Shown: in pieces, positions 43,985 through 57,665 of the stretch
How the letters are laid out: every line of letters starts with the position of its first letter
How positions within the stretch are numbered: position 1 is the stretch's first letter
Source: Blastocystis sp. Blastoise
Taxonomy: Eukaryota; Sar; Bigyra; Opalinata; Blastocystidae
Length of the DNA stretch: 64,000 nt
Reading direction: 5' to 3'
Assembly (NCBI GenBank): GCA_039096225.1
Contig: JBBPEB010000005.1
Coordinates: forward strand, 152,501-216,500
The notes under the pieces: generated by a model
Told to the model about the DNA's origin: nothing
Seen by the model: only the letters and a program-made list of their open reading frames with translations
Database searches by the model: none
Made by a program: the position numbers and the translations under genes

Positions 43985-44038
43985 GATCAAGAACAAGGTG
44001 ATGTATTACGATTATTAAGAACACCAAAAAAGAAATAA
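41005..44038 (+). CDS. CDC14: CDC14-family dual-specificity phosphatase
   Basis: Reverses CDK phosphorylation (Ser-Pro sites) at mitotic exit and in centrosome, flagellar or cytokinesis processes. Exons 41005-41051, 41098-41368, 41605-41692, 41805-42002, 42174-42335, 42595-42800, 43029-43130, 43244-43361, 43467-43839, 43887-43912 and 43986-44038, giving 547 residues. The N-terminal non-catalytic half is recognisable ([45 protein letters not shown]). The catalytic signature is [10 protein letters not shown] with Cys277 and Arg283, followed by [18 protein letters not shown]. The general-acid loop precedes it (YYTDGSVPE). The C-terminal tail is disordered, Ser/Pro-rich, with a poly-Asn run encoded by AAT/AAC (about 43693-43755), and ends basic (RTPKKK). 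Introns 2, 5 and 6 are TTTAT-type repeats. Confidence 0.96.
41380..41586. repeat. TTTATTATA/TTTATTATG repeat filling CDC14 intron 2
   Basis: Nine-base ATTTATTAT and ATGTTTATT units are repeated with point changes (TTTAGTATA in two copies), running from just after the donor to near the acceptor. Confidence 0.85.
43693..43755 (+). repeat. Coding AAT/AAC microsatellite (poly-Asn) in CDC14
   Basis: About 20 consecutive Asn codons in exon 9, mostly AAT with one AAC interruption. It lies in the disordered tail after [12 protein letters not shown]. Confidence 0.85.
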
Positions 44039-44649
44039 ATTCATTTATTTCTTTTATTTACATTATTATAGTATATTCTACTGTTATTCAATTTCCTAAT
44101 TCCTGATAATATGTATATTGCTATTTATTCTTGTAATCTTTTGTTTCTCACTCATTATTTATCAATTTTTTATTTTCACTTTTCTCTTTTTTTTTCTTCT
44201 TCATTTATCAACATGTCTCTATTTTTTTTCATTATTTTGAATAGAATTAGTCAATATTTCTTTATTATTTATATTTTTGTATTTAAATTGTATATATTAA
44301 TAAATTTGATTAAGTGTATGACTTTATATACATATGCTTCTGTTTTTCTCATGTTATATTACTAAATATTAAAATCCTATTTATCGCATTTAGATCAACC
44401 AATGATTAATAATGTATCCAATATTGAACAGAAATTCCAATGATATATACTTAAAATCGATGTCGAATTTAATCAGATTTTATTAAGAAACAAAAATAAT
44501 TCTTATTCACATCTATTTTTACAACTATTTTTACATTTAAAAAAAATACATGCAGATATATATTTAAAAAAGAACTTTTTAAAAAGAAATTTATTTTTTC
44601 AAAACTCCACTATACAATAATTAAGAAATTTATTACTTCTTTGTAAATC
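44039..44649. other. Intergenic between CDC14 and Twinkle
   Basis: 611 bp. A CCAAT box lies at about 44398, some 250 bp before the Twinkle ATG. Otherwise it is AT-rich with no supported gene. Confidence 0.45.
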
Positions 44650-45176
44650 ATGTTGAAAGCATCTATTGTGAGAACAACGTTAAAGGCGTTTTCTCGTAAT
44701 GTATTGTTCCCTCACTTTTTAATTTGCTATTAAATATTATAGATTTCATCAAAATCGACTAGGAATATCTCCTTAATTATGAATCAGAAATCAATTATCA
44801 AAAACACTCAAATACAATTTCAATCTTCTCGGTGGTTTCGTCGATATTATGAAACTTTTGTTTCTCAGCATTATAAAGTATGTTTGGAGTTTAAACAATG
44901 AAGTATCTTCATCAATTTGTTACTTTTAGATCAACGAGGAACAAATTGTCGATTACTTGAAAAGGAAAGACTTTACTTATAAAGAAAATCAAAATGAATT
45001 TATCATCAGGGAATGTACATTTATATTAATGTATAATATTACTTTTTATTCTTTATTTTAGGCTGTTTTTGTGAAAAACCAACAAATAACAAATTAGATA
45101 ACTTATATAAATTGTAATTTGAATATTAATATTTATATATTTTTAAATATATAATCGTTTTTTCGAATTATACTAG

Positions 45177-45219
<43 letters not shown>

Positions 45220-46892
45220 TATATTGATAAGAATAGTGGTTCATTTTTTTGTCATCGTTGTGGTGCCCAAGGGTCGTGGTTTGACTTTAAATCTAGACTA
45301 GGAGATATTAAAAGTATATATATATATATAGATATATATATTATTATGTAATTCTATACTATCAATAGAATTATTCTTTATTCCATTAATTAGTATATAT
45401 ATTAATTCTATATATATATTCATAAATAGATACAACATTACCATTGTCACGTGCAAATGGTCTATCCTCCAATCAATATCTCTCATCAAACCCAGTAACC
45501 AATAATAATACTACAGGGAAAATTGTGAATACAGATGAATATAAACAATATGTTACTGACTTATTAAATAATAATAAATATCCTCAAGTATATATATAGT
45601 GTGAATATTCATTGTATTTTATTATATATTATTATATTATATTAATTTTATTCTATTATTCATATTATATTAATTTTATTCTATTATTCATATTAAATTA
45701 ATTTTATTCTATTATTCATTTTTTATTCATATTCATTTTATATTCATATTCTGTTATATTATTTATATTCTCTTCTATCATATTCATATTCTATCTATAT
45801 ATAGGTACTATCCCATCTTACCGAGAAGAGTATAAAGGGCCGATGTCTGTCTCCAGAAACACTTCGAAAATACTGCGTTGGCGCCAAGAAATGTGTGTTT
45901 TACGAAGAGGGAAACAAAGTGGAAGAAGATTGTGTTTTATTTCCTTGGATTTCTATTGGTATATTATTATTGTATTTTATAGGATTATTGAATCTTTTTT
46001 TTATTATATATTTACTATTCTCTATCTATTCCATATTTATTACTTCCATTAATATATATTTCTCTACAGAAGATGGAATCCCCGTGATTAAACGATATAA
46101 ATGTCGGTCTATTATTGAGAAGAGTCACATGCGCCTTAATCCCGCCGGCGGGGAATGGGGACTCTTTGGATGGCATACCAGTATATATATATATACATAT
46201 ATATTTATATAATTATATATAAAACTATTTCATAATGAGAAATAGTTGCCTATTATTATAATATTTATTTATTATCAAATAATATCAGTTTCTTTATATA
46301 TATATATATAGTACCTAAGAAAGCAACTACTATTGTTATAACAGAAGGAGAATATGACGCTATGGCCGTCTATGAGGCGACCGGTATCCCCACGGTATCC
46401 CTCCCCAACGGCGCCCAATCCCTACCCGTGCAAGTCCTCCCTCTCCTCGAATCCTTTGATACTATATACTTATGGATGGACTTTGATCGTACTGGTATAT
46501 ATATATAGTGTTCTATTTATTTTATTCATTCTATTTATTATTTTATGTATATTTATTATTCTATATATATTTGTTATTCTATATACATATTTTATATATA
46601 TATTTGTTATTATAGGTCAAGATAATGCAGAGAAATTCGCTAATAAATTAGGAAGAGGTCGTGTTAAAATTGTACATGCTCCCACGCAAAACCCTCTTTG
46701 TGCGAAGATCAAAGATGCATGTGATGCGTTACGATATCACGTGGATATCCGCCAATTAATTGAAAGTGCTACATTATTACCTCATCATCAAATTATGACT
46801 TTTAAAGAACTAAAAGAAGTATATATATATATATATATTGTTCTTTATATATTTATTGAAGAATTATTAGTAGTAGTAGTCGAATAGTTTAT

Positions 46893-46933
<41 letters not shown>

Positions 46934-47295
46934 ATTTATATTATGATATTATGCATCCAAATGAGTTGAAAGGTATTCCATTTCTTACTCTTCCTTTCTT
47001 TAATAAGACTCTTAAGGGACATCGAAAAGGAGAATTAACTGTATTAACAGGTCCTACGGGATCAGGGAAAACCACTCTACTCTCACAAGTATATAAACTA
47101 TTATTATTATTATCTTTTTATTATATTTATTTTAATGAATAATAATATATATATATAATCCCCTATATATACATATATTTTCCCTCCCCTTTACAGATGT
47201 CTCTGGATCTTGTTCGACAAGGAGTACCGACTCTCTGGGGATCTTTTGAAATACCAAATAGACGTCTGTCACATATTATGATTCGACAATATACT

Positions 47296-47331
<36 letters not shown>

Positions 47332-48192
47332 TATATATTTGATATAATTATAAATATTATATTATATATATTATATATAATAATTAATATTATATATATT
47401 CTTCTCTCTCTCTCGTTATATATATATAAAGGTCGTCAATTATCGATGGATACCAGTCGTGAGGAATATGATGAATTAACTGATAAGTTCACGTCGTTAC
47501 CTCTGTACTTCCTGAGATTCTTTGGAAGTACACAGGTAGATCAGGTATTCTTATATAACCATTATTATATATATATATATATTTATTCTTATTCTAAAAT
47601 AATACATATATTTAAGATTCATTATTATCATTATTATGATACATATACTTATTCTATATATATATAGGTATTAGATGCCATGGAATATGCTGTATATGCC
47701 TATGATGTTGAGCATATAATATTAGATAACTTACAATTTATGCTCGGTAATACATTTAAGGGATTCGAAAAGTTTGATGCTCAAGAAATGGTATATATAT
47801 ATATAGTTATTCTATTGATAATTATATATATATATATTGTTATTACAGATAGTTTTATATTATATATATTGTTATTATATATAGTTATATATTATATATA
47901 TTATTATTCTATTGATATTTATTTTATATATATATACTAATAATTAATTCACATTGTAGGCAATTCACGCATTTCGTCGTTTCGCCACTCAACAGAATGT
48001 GCATATAACCCTGGTTATTCATCCTCGAAAGGAAAGTGAAGAGAATGCGTTAAATATCTCCAGTGTCTTTGGCACTGCAAAAGCAACTCAAGAAGCGGAT
48101 AATGTTATTATTCTGCAAAATACCATGTCTGGAGAAAAAATCATAGAAGTATGTTTATTTTATTTATTTATTTATTTGTTTATTTATTCTAT

Positions 48193-48243
<51 letters not shown>

Positions 48244-48249
48244 TTCTAT

Positions 48250-48300
<51 letters not shown>

Positions 48301-48949
48301 TTTTATTTATTTATTTATTTTATTTTATTTATTTATTTATTTATTAAAAATTATTATTATTATTATATACATATTTCCTTTATATAGATAAAAAAGAATC
48401 GATTTGATGGTGAATTGGGTTCCTGTAGTTTATCGTTTAATAAACAATCACTTACTTTTAACGAAAATGTATATATATATATATATCATTATTCAAAATC
48501 ATAAATATCATTATTTATTCTATATACCATAAAAACATTTAAATATATACATACATTCTATTCTGTCTTTTGAATAGAATTCCAATAACAAGGGGAATCA
48601 AGATGGAAATCAATCATATTATAATAAACAGAATTCATTCAATCGACAATTTAATAATAATACAAATAACTTCAATAAAAATAAATCATATTCAAATAAA
48701 AACTCATTTAGTTTTTCAGGAAGAAAACCTGTTACACCTAAGACAAGCGAATCTCCTTCTACTTCAAAGAACTCAATAAATTCTCAAAATACTCCAAGTA
48801 TGGAACCCATTATTACAGAAGGACCTGCAGGAAACACTCAAAATAACTCCGTATGCTTTACATTTATTCTTTCTTAATTCTTCATTATATTTCCTCTATA
48901 GGACCATCCTTCAATATCCAAAACAGCCCATGAAATCTTAATTGAATAA
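44650..48949 (+). CDS. Twinkle-type mitochondrial primase-helicase
   Basis: Replicative DNA helicase, probably also primase, of mitochondrial DNA (T7 gp4-like). Eighteen exons: 44650-44700, 44743-44877, 44930-45014, 45062-45113, 45219-45313, 45430-45587, 45805-45958, 46070-46180, 46312-46494, 46616-46818, 46933-47088, 47197-47296, 47432-47544, 47668-47790, 47960-48148, 48388-48468, 48578-48850 and 48902-48949, giving 769 residues. The N-terminus is a good mitochondrial presequence ([17 protein letters not shown], basic and Ser-rich). The primase zinc ribbon is intact (CCFC at 91-94, CHRC at 119-122). TOPRIM carries EGEYD (292-296) and WMDFD (335-339). Helicase Walker A is GPTGSGKTT (449-457), and [12 protein letters not shown] is Walker [10 protein letters not shown]-type and KNRFDGELG motifs follow. 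An Asn/Ser-rich tail of about 110 residues is added at the C-terminus. Confidence 0.95.
48155..48345. repeat. (TTTA)n tetranucleotide tract in Twinkle intron 15
   Basis: About 45 TTTA units with a few TTCTA and TTTTA interruptions, occupying most of the intron. Confidence 0.9.
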
Positions 48950-49365
48950 ATTTGTTTACATAACTTTGCTGATTTTTGTTTTCTTTTATATTATAAAATT
49001 ATCGACAAATACTTGTATTCATCATATTCCTTGAAACTCTCAATTCTAAACATTTTGGCCTCTAAACAATTGTTTTATTCACACACATTGTTTTAATTAT
49101 ATTTCAAATCATTCTTTTGTAGATCAAATATAGCTTTCAATATATATTCCTCTTCTATGACCATTTTAATTGAACAAAACACATTAAAAATAAAACAATA
49201 TCCAAAAAATATTTTTAAGAAACACCATAATCGTCATTATTTCCATTTCAACCACTGAAATCTTAGAAAACACATGGAACAAAATTATAGAAAAAGAGTC
49301 AGTATTTTATTTTTTTTTTTTTTTGTTATTTTTTCTAAAATAATATTAAAACACATTTTTCTAGT
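48950..49365. other. Intergenic between Twinkle and surface protein B
   Basis: 416 bp. A T-tract (49311-49323) sits about 45 bp before the ATG of the next gene. I see nothing else. Confidence 0.5.
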
Positions 49366-52300
49366 ATGAAATTGTTTCTTATTCTCGTTTTATTCACATT
49401 TCTCTGTATGTTAGTATCTCTATTTTCTATATATATATAAAATAGCACTTAGTTGTGAGATTGATGAAATCGAGCTTGTTGTTTTGAAACATTATACTGA
49501 ATTCCCTCAAGAGGAATCATTTGAAATATGGCAAGGATCACAATCCAATGGTACGCAGATTCTCAAAGTTCAAGGAACAAAATTAGACGAACAACTTGAT
49601 AGAAATTTTACTATTTGTACCAAGCCAATACCTCATACTATATATATGTATGATAATTATGGTGATGGTTGGGGTTCTATATCAGGAGTTCCTTATATTA
49701 GAATAACAATGAATTCTGCTGAAGTTTTCAAAGGTTGGATGTACTATAAACCAGGAACATCCTATAAAGAAGATTCTAAGACATTCTTACGTATATATAT
49801 TCATAATTTATTTTTTCATTTTTTTAAGTTTCCAATATATTATTGAATTTATAATTATTTTACTTTATAGCAAGATTATCTGTTGATTACGGTTCTCAGT
49901 GGCTTTATACGGATGAAGGTCAAGATAATCTCCTTTGGACATATGATCAATATGATGATTCAACATGGCATGTAGTTTTAGGTGGTCATTTTCCTTCATT
50001 TACATCATTAACTCGTTATTATCGTTATCATGGATTATTTAATATTGAAAATACATTTAGTACATTGATGTATAACTTGAAAGTCAATGAAGGATTTATT
50101 CTATATCTTTCAGGAACAGAACTATATCGATATAAATTACCTGAAGGACAACTTAATAGTACTATTCCTTCTTTATTTCCACGAGATATTCGATTAGAAG
50201 CTCTTTCATTTACTATCAACAAATATTTATTAAATAAAAATACTAATTATACTTTATGTATAGAAGTGCATCAATATAATAATACACAAGATATCGATAT
50301 ATTTGATGTTTCTGCTTCTTTATATGGTCCTGTTATAGATAATCAATGTTCTAATAATCGATTCTTTGATGGTAAATCTATAGGTATATTTTCAACAGGA
50401 AAAGAGATTAATACAGATATCCTATTTGATAATATATTATCAACATATTTAATAAGTGAAACTACATCAAAATTAAATGTTACTTATCAATATAGATCAG
50501 GAAGAAGTGAGTTATTAAATAGTTATAGTATTACATGTGCTACTATTGATACATATGGTCACCCCTCAAAATGGAATCTTTATGGATCTAAAGATGGTAT
50601 TCTATTTGATCTATTAGATATTCAAGAAAGCATTGTGTTCCATCATTCCTCAGAAACACAATTGTTTTCCCTTCGTAGTAATATGCAGAGTTATTCCATA
50701 TATCGTTTTGAATTTCTTGAAAGTAGTGTTCCTAATAAAGTAGCTTTAGGTCTTCTTGGAGGACATATATGTCAATATCCTTATCTTTCTTCTGATTTAT
50801 ATTATAATGAACATAATATAGAAGGATATAGTTATGTAACCAATGTTTTACTTTATCCTATTACTCAGGGATATCATTCTTTTTCTTCTACTCCATCTCT
50901 ACCTACAGGATTAACATTAAATAATCATACAGGGTTAATATCAGGAATTGTTAATATTCCTATTCAACAACAATATCGAATTCTTGCATATAATATACGT
51001 ACAGGTTTACCAAGTTATTATAATATCACTATACATATGAATTCATGTTCATTACCTGAAAAATCACTTATTCATTTCAGAAAAACAAATAAAGATATGA
51101 AAGTGGAAGAGTCATGGAGAGTGGAAACTTTAAATGGAACAGTATTATATATATCTCCTAAACAAGATGCAAATTTAGATACAACAGACTCTATATGTAT
51201 AGATACACAAGTAATAAAAGTGATATTAGAAGATTCTTTTGATGAAGGATGGAATAAAGAAAGTCGACTTTATATAGAACAAATGAATAATAATCATGAA
51301 TATATTACTTTAGGAATACTATATGAATATATTTCTTATTCTAATATATATTATTTCGATACATCTTTTCTTGTTCCATCTTCTTCTTCTAAATGGTCGT
51401 ATATTCAAGGGAATATACCCGATAAGTGGGCATCTTTAGTTGAACCTTCTGAATTCGAGCCATTTTCATTCTTAAATCCTATTAATACTACTTCTACTTA
51501 TTGGTTATTTAGACATCTATTTACATATATACCTCTTGAGAAAGAAACAGGAATAGAAATAAAAGTATATTGTAGAGCTGGATTTGTTCTTTTTATTAAT
51601 GAAGAAGAAGTATTTCGTTATTATATATCTAATGGACCTATTACAGTTAATACTACAGCTATTGCAGGAGAACTAAATCCTATATATTATACTATTACAC
51701 TTCCTCTTTCTTCTCTTCTTAATGGTACGAATATACTTGCTATAGGTATATTCAATTTACAAGGCAACTTACCTCCAACAATTCAATTTGAAACCATAGT
51801 AAAACGTATTATGTATAATGATTTAGGTATTCATCAAGATCTCTCAGTTACCTCTACTCCCGCGGGAAATCATATTGAGAATATTATTGATTTTGATGTC
51901 AATAGTTATTGGTCTGCTAGTTTATATCCTTATCAATCTGCTTCTATTCACTTTTATTATGGTAAATATCGATTCTTATATATTAATAAGTATTGTATAA
52001 CATCTTCTCAATTACCTTCCTCATCAGATCTTTCTGATTGGGCTATTTATGGAGGGCAAAATGGCGGGGAATCCTATGTTCTTTTAGCTAATGTAACGAA
52101 TGCTTGTTTTTCAGAACGAAAGAAAGAGATTTGCTTTTATCTTCCTCAAAATCATTATTCTTATAATGAATATCTACTCTATATAACAAAGAATGCTAAG
52201 CCTTCAATAGAACCTTATAGTTATTCATTTACAGAAATAATGTTATCTACTATAGATATGAACACTGTGTCTCTTCCACCTCTTTCTTATTCTCCTTCTA

Positions 52301-55300
52301 CTCTTGTGGGATATATTAATAATACTATTTCTACATCTCTACCTAGTTCAGAATACTATAATTATTTTAATATTACTCCTGAATTACCTTCTGGATTCTA
52401 TTTAGATTCTTCTACTGGTATTATCCATGGTGTTTCTACTCAAGTATTCTCAAATGAATATACTATTACAGCACTAAATCCTAAAGGAAATGAATATTCT
52501 ACTACGATTACTATAACCATTACTCTTTGTGATAGTACAAATAATCTTGTTTTATTAACTATTTTTGGAGGTAATGATGCCGACCAAATGGGTATTGAAT
52601 TTATTCAACAATCTCTATCAAATGAATCCAATATTCACGGTTATTCAGACAATTCTAGAACTCAATCCGTATACTTAAATATCACTCATTTCTGGAAATT
52701 CCAAAAACATACATATCCTCTTTGTATTCCCACGGGATTATATATATTTAATGCTTTCGATTCAGAACATAATGGTTGGGACCAAGGTTATTTCAATCTA
52801 CAAACGAATTCAGGTATAAATCTACTTGATGGATCTATGGGCAAAAATGAAGATAAAATATCTTTTCCTATATATGTAGGGTATCTTTTTGATATGAATC
52901 AACAAATATGGCATTACCAACATGGTGTGTCAGATATTAATAGCCAATGGATGGATCCAAAATATGATGATTCGACATGGGAGAAGAACACAATTAGTTA
53001 TTTAAGTCAACCCACGGGAATTAGTCAATATTATCGTACTTCATTTAATTTAGAATCTCTAGATAAGACAGCTGTTGGATTACAAATACTCGTGAATAAT
53101 TATGCAGGTATGATTCTCTATATAAATGGAGAAGAGATTCGACGTGTAAACATGCCTAATAATATAATCAATGCTACTACTCTTGCAACTCATGAATATT
53201 CTACCTATAAACTGGTATCTCTTTCTTATTTATTATCTAATCTTCCTCTTCATAAAGGAACGAATACTATAGCTATTGAATTTCATATGTATAAAAGTTT
53301 ACCTGCAAAGAATTACTTTAGAGTAGCTATGAGATATATAGTAGATCAAGAATATCGAGTATTAGATGGAGTAGGTACAACAAATCAAAATAGTATTGAA
53401 GATCATGAACCTATATATTTATATGATAATCGTATTCAAACTGTCTCTATTTCTGGTCCTTTATGTTCTGGAAGTATATATACATGGACATTCAACAGTG
53501 ATTCTTCAGAACAAGCTAATGTATATAGCGTTAGTAATGGTCAATATTGTAATAATAGAACCCCTTCTGGATGGATTCTTAAAGGATCTGTCGATAATAT
53601 ACATTGGGATATATTAGATGTACAAGAAAATCAACTATTCAAATATTATCATGAAACGAAATATTATACTTTCTATCCTTCTTCTAGTTATACTATATAT
53701 CAATTCATCACTACAGAATGTGAAAATACAGATATATATATAAATGAATCATGTGGAAATGAAATCTATATACAATTAGCAGATTTAGGTTTCTATATGT
53801 ATAATAAAACACCTTCTTGTATAGCTACTACTCCTTATACAGCTGGTTATGATGGTATTTATTCCTATGTTGCATGTGATATCGGTTATGAAGGCGTTAA
53901 ACGACGTTTATGTTCTAACGGTCAATATCAAAAAGAAGAAAATTTCTGTACATTGATAGCTCCTGTTTCTATTCATTACTCTACTTCACATATAATTATG
54001 AATAAAATGATTCAAGAACAATATTCAGCCGATATAATCGCTGCTGAATATATAATTCAGATCTCTCCAGATCTTCCTAAAGGTCTTTCTATTGATAATC
54101 ATACGGGTATGATATCAGGTATACCTCTTGTATATATGAATGAAACTGAATATATTGTTAGTGTCTCTAATTCTATAGGATCTTTTAATACTACTATTAC
54201 TATAGCTATTACTCAATTAATTTGTGCTTCTGAAGGGGATTGGTCACTTGCCGAAGGTGGTCAAACAATATCTTTACCATGTGAAGATACTATCAATTAT
54301 GAGGGATCTAGAACACGAACATGTGATCGTAGTACTTCTACAGGATGGGGAGCTCCTAAAGATTTGTGTTCTTTAATTCCTGCTTTTATTCAATATCCCT
54401 CTAGTAATATTAATGGATATATAAGAAAAGCAATAGAACCTATGAAACCAACAATAAAAGGCGGGAAATTGAATGCAATTCATATATCTCCGGATCTCCC
54501 CGCGGGATTTTCTTTTGATATTCAAACGGGTCTTATTGGTGGTATTCCTATAACAATGTTTACTCAAGTATATAATATAACAGCATCTAATGCTATATCT
54601 TCTTCTTCTTTCCTTCTAACAATTAGTATTTCTACTTATTATTGTCCTCCTGAAGGAGAATGGCCTCAAACTATGGCGGATACTACTTGTTATATATATT
54701 GTAAAGAGGGTGAGTTAGGAATCCGTACAAGACGTTGTGTACTCTCTAGTACGGAGAACGATGCTTATTGGGACCAAGAGGATAATAGTTATTGTATAGA
54801 TAATCAAAGTATATATACACTTCAAGAAGAATCTATTCTTGTGAATCTCCAATTAATCTTAGAAAATGTAACGTATCTTGATTTCCATAAGCCAATGCCA
54901 ACCGAAAGATTCCGTGCTATTATAGCTCATCACGTGCTCTCTCTTTCAATTCCTTCAGAACATGTATATATAACAGAAGTATCTTTTGACCATGCGAATA
55001 CATTAGTTACGATTACTTTAAATTGCTTAGCTACTCAAAAAGAAGAATTAACTACTAATTTATCTAGTTATATAACTATAGGTAGTTCTGATTCATTATA
55101 TAAAGAGATGCAAGCAGCAATTGATACACCTCTTCAATATATATCTGTAATTCGTTATGGAGAGAAACGATTCTGGTATTATGGTGAAAAAGAGGACCAT
55201 ACTCTATCAACAATCCTTTTTATTATATGTATTATAATCGTGGTTTTATCACTAGTATTATTAGTCATGCTTAGAAGATATTTACCTTGTTATGATTATA

Positions 55301-55353
55301 CTAGAGCTGCAAAACATTTGGAAATGAAATTGGAAACAGATACTTTACTTTAA
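49366..55353 (+). CDS. Giant membrane-anchored multi-domain surface protein B
   Basis: Only three exons: 49366-49405, 49446-49790 and 49871-55353. The last is a single 5.5-kb exon. 1955 residues. Signal peptide MKLFLILVLFTFL. Units start with a Ca-site-like DxxGDGW motif (YMYDNYGDGWGSISG; DSFDEGWNKESRLYIE; DSEHNGWDQGYFNLQ) followed by a DDSTW jelly-roll (YDQYDDSTWHVVLGG; YDDSTWEKNTISYLSQ; YAGMILYINGEEIRRVNM). He_PIG modules read LPTGLTLNNHTGLISG, LPSGFYLDSSTGIIHG, LPKGLSIDNHTGMISGIP and LPAGFSFDIQTGLIGGIP. Discoidin-like and Cys-rich modules follow (CASEGDWSLAEGGQTISLPC). A juxtamembrane domain leads to one helix (FIICIIIVVLSLVLLVML) and a short tail (RRYLPCYDYTRAAKHLEMKL). Probably a cell-surface receptor or adhesin; ligand unknown. 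Same family as A and C. Confidence 0.87.
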
Positions 55354-55546
55354 TTTATAGTATATATATACATTTATGTATACTCTATTTATTGATTTGT
55401 TTTTAATTGTTTATTTTCTATATTTTTATATTCTTAATATTATTTATTGTGTTATATGAAAAAAAAAAATGTTTGTTTAGTTTTCAATAATTCACAAAAA
55501 AAAAGCAAGAATAAAATGAATTACAATAATATATATGTTTATATGT

Positions 55547-57287
55547 TTATAATCGACCATAGACTTCATATTCATCAACAATAAAGTTATTTATAGCAAG
55601 AGGATCGTCTGTATTTACAAATAAAGCGCTTTTAAAAGGAGTATTCATATGACTATATGTATAAGAGAATCCACAATTACTATTTGCATTCTTATTACAA
55701 TGATTATGAATAATAATATTCTCAAAGTTTGGACCTGTTTGTGAATGTGTATATATTGAATTTTGAGGTTTAATAGACTCATATTGTGTAGGAGGAATAG
55801 AATGTTCATTTTGAAGTGTAAATATAAAAGCATCTGCGTCTATTATATATCCTATAGATTAATAGTATTCATATATTAAATTATAGACAAAGAATATATA
55901 TATATAAGAATAATAAGAATATATATATATACTTCCATAAGTATCATTTTCCCAGTTTTGTGACGTATATCCTCCGAATATATTCTGTTGGTTATTATGT
56001 CCTAATTGACGAATCAGAGTAATAGTTTCTCCATGGTTATCACAATAACGATGGAATTCACTTGAAGAATAATCATGCCCACTTGCTCTATATATATATA
56101 TATATTATTATAGATATAAATTATTTTTAGAATAATAGAGATATAAGAAATATAATAAATATTTAAAAATAAATATTTAAAAATAAATAAAAATTTTAAA
56201 TAAAAATAAATATTTAAAAACAAATAAAAGCAAATAAAAACAAATAAACATACCTAAATAATAACTTCCATTTCTTTTCTTCTCCTACCCATTCTCTTAA
56301 TTTATGAATATATCTAGGAGCTTCTTTCTGTTCATGTAATATAGTAGAATCAAATAATTCATCAAAGAAACTATAATATAAATGATGATAATCTTCTTCC
56401 ATCATTATACTAGAACAAAGAGATTGAAAATTATATTGATCTAATTCATTCTTATATTTATCGATATCTATTCTATATTCTGTATTATTTCTATTCTTTA
56501 TATAATCTTCTAATAAATCTATACAACTATTCTTTATATCTATAGAATATTGACGAGTTATATAATTATATTCACATCTATTCTTCATCAACTTATTCAT
56601 TATTACTTCTATTCTATTATTTCTCTCTATATATTCATTCACTAATATATTTGATTTACCATCAAATGTTATTAGTAGAGAATACTCCTTCCAATCTACT
56701 TGAATATTATTCTTTATTCCATCTAAATCCATAAATTGACAAGGTAATTGTATACCTAAGAAGCAATAAAAATCAACAAGTTTCTTTAGATATTCAGATG
56801 AGAAACCACTCGCATCTAAATCTTCATTGATAAGTAAATTCATACACATCAAACCAATTGAAGTATCATAATCAATATATATAGAATCCTCTTGATCTAT
56901 TACTTTATTCTCATAAAGTGTATATAAATAACTGTCTGGATTCTCTTTGATAATCGATAATGGAATCTTCACTTTTTTTGAAGTATTTTGAAATATTATG
57001 CGAACTAAACGTTTCGTATCTAATGGCTGATCTTCAAGTACTGTTTCTGATTGCTGAGTAGCAACAACACCATGTAATATACTTAACGGACTACTTTGTA
57101 AGCATTTTATTCTTGTACCTACACATTCAGTATAATTTTTTAAATGTTCTATCATAGTTTTAGAACTCTCTTGGTTCCAATTTGATAAATTTGAATGCTG
57201 ACTTTCCATTATTTCAATATCCTTTATAACCTGTGATATCTCTGAAAGGAGTTTATACTCTATTTGGCTTGAATTGTTACTTTGCAT
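55547..57287 (-). CDS. BTB/T1-like plus TLDc domain protein
   Basis: Exons 56254-57287, 55933-56087 and 55547-55851, giving 497 residues. The N-terminal 80 residues are helical and probably coiled coil. About 88-180 resemble a BTB/potassium-channel-tetramerisation fold (RLVRIIFQNTSKKVKIPLSI...DSYLYTLYE...IYIDYDTSIGLMCMNLLI). A charged helical middle follows. From about 345 it is a TLDc domain: ASGHDYSSSEFHRYCDN, NIFGGYTSQNW, DADAFIFTL, GPNFE and a final IVDEYEVYGRL. TLDc domains bind and regulate V-ATPase and are linked to oxidative-stress resistance; BTB-TLDc combinations are expanded in some amoebae. There is no signal peptide or membrane helix, so it is probably cytosolic. It converges tail-to-tail with surface protein B, 193 bp apart. 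Confidence 0.82.
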
Positions 57288-57665
57288 TGTGAAATTTTTT
57301 TAATAAAATCAAATTTAATTTATTTGAGAAGAACTATTTATTTTAAACTCAGTCATCATACTTTGTAGAGAAATTATTTTATATTAGTTTTGAAGTAGTT
57401 AGTCATATGTTAATACTATCAAAATTATATGAAAAAGGCAATTGAATAAGAGATAAAGAATATAGATTAACAACACACTATTTAACGAATATCTATATAT
57501 TTATTATAATGAAAAATATTTACATATTTTCTAATATAGAAAAAGGGTATATCCTATAAGGAACAAACATGCGTTAACATATATATGTATATAATAATGA
57601 AGTATCATATAAATTAATTAAAATATATATATATATATATAATCATGTAGAAAAAGAGAGATTGG
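57288..57665. other. Intergenic between protein C stop and BTB-TLDc start
   Basis: 378 bp, AT-rich, with a TA run near 57625-57640. There is no supported feature. Confidence 0.5.

Noticed and set aside
48151-48391. Repetitive FIYLFIYL-type membrane protein
   Set aside because: It is the TTTA repeat of Twinkle intron 15.
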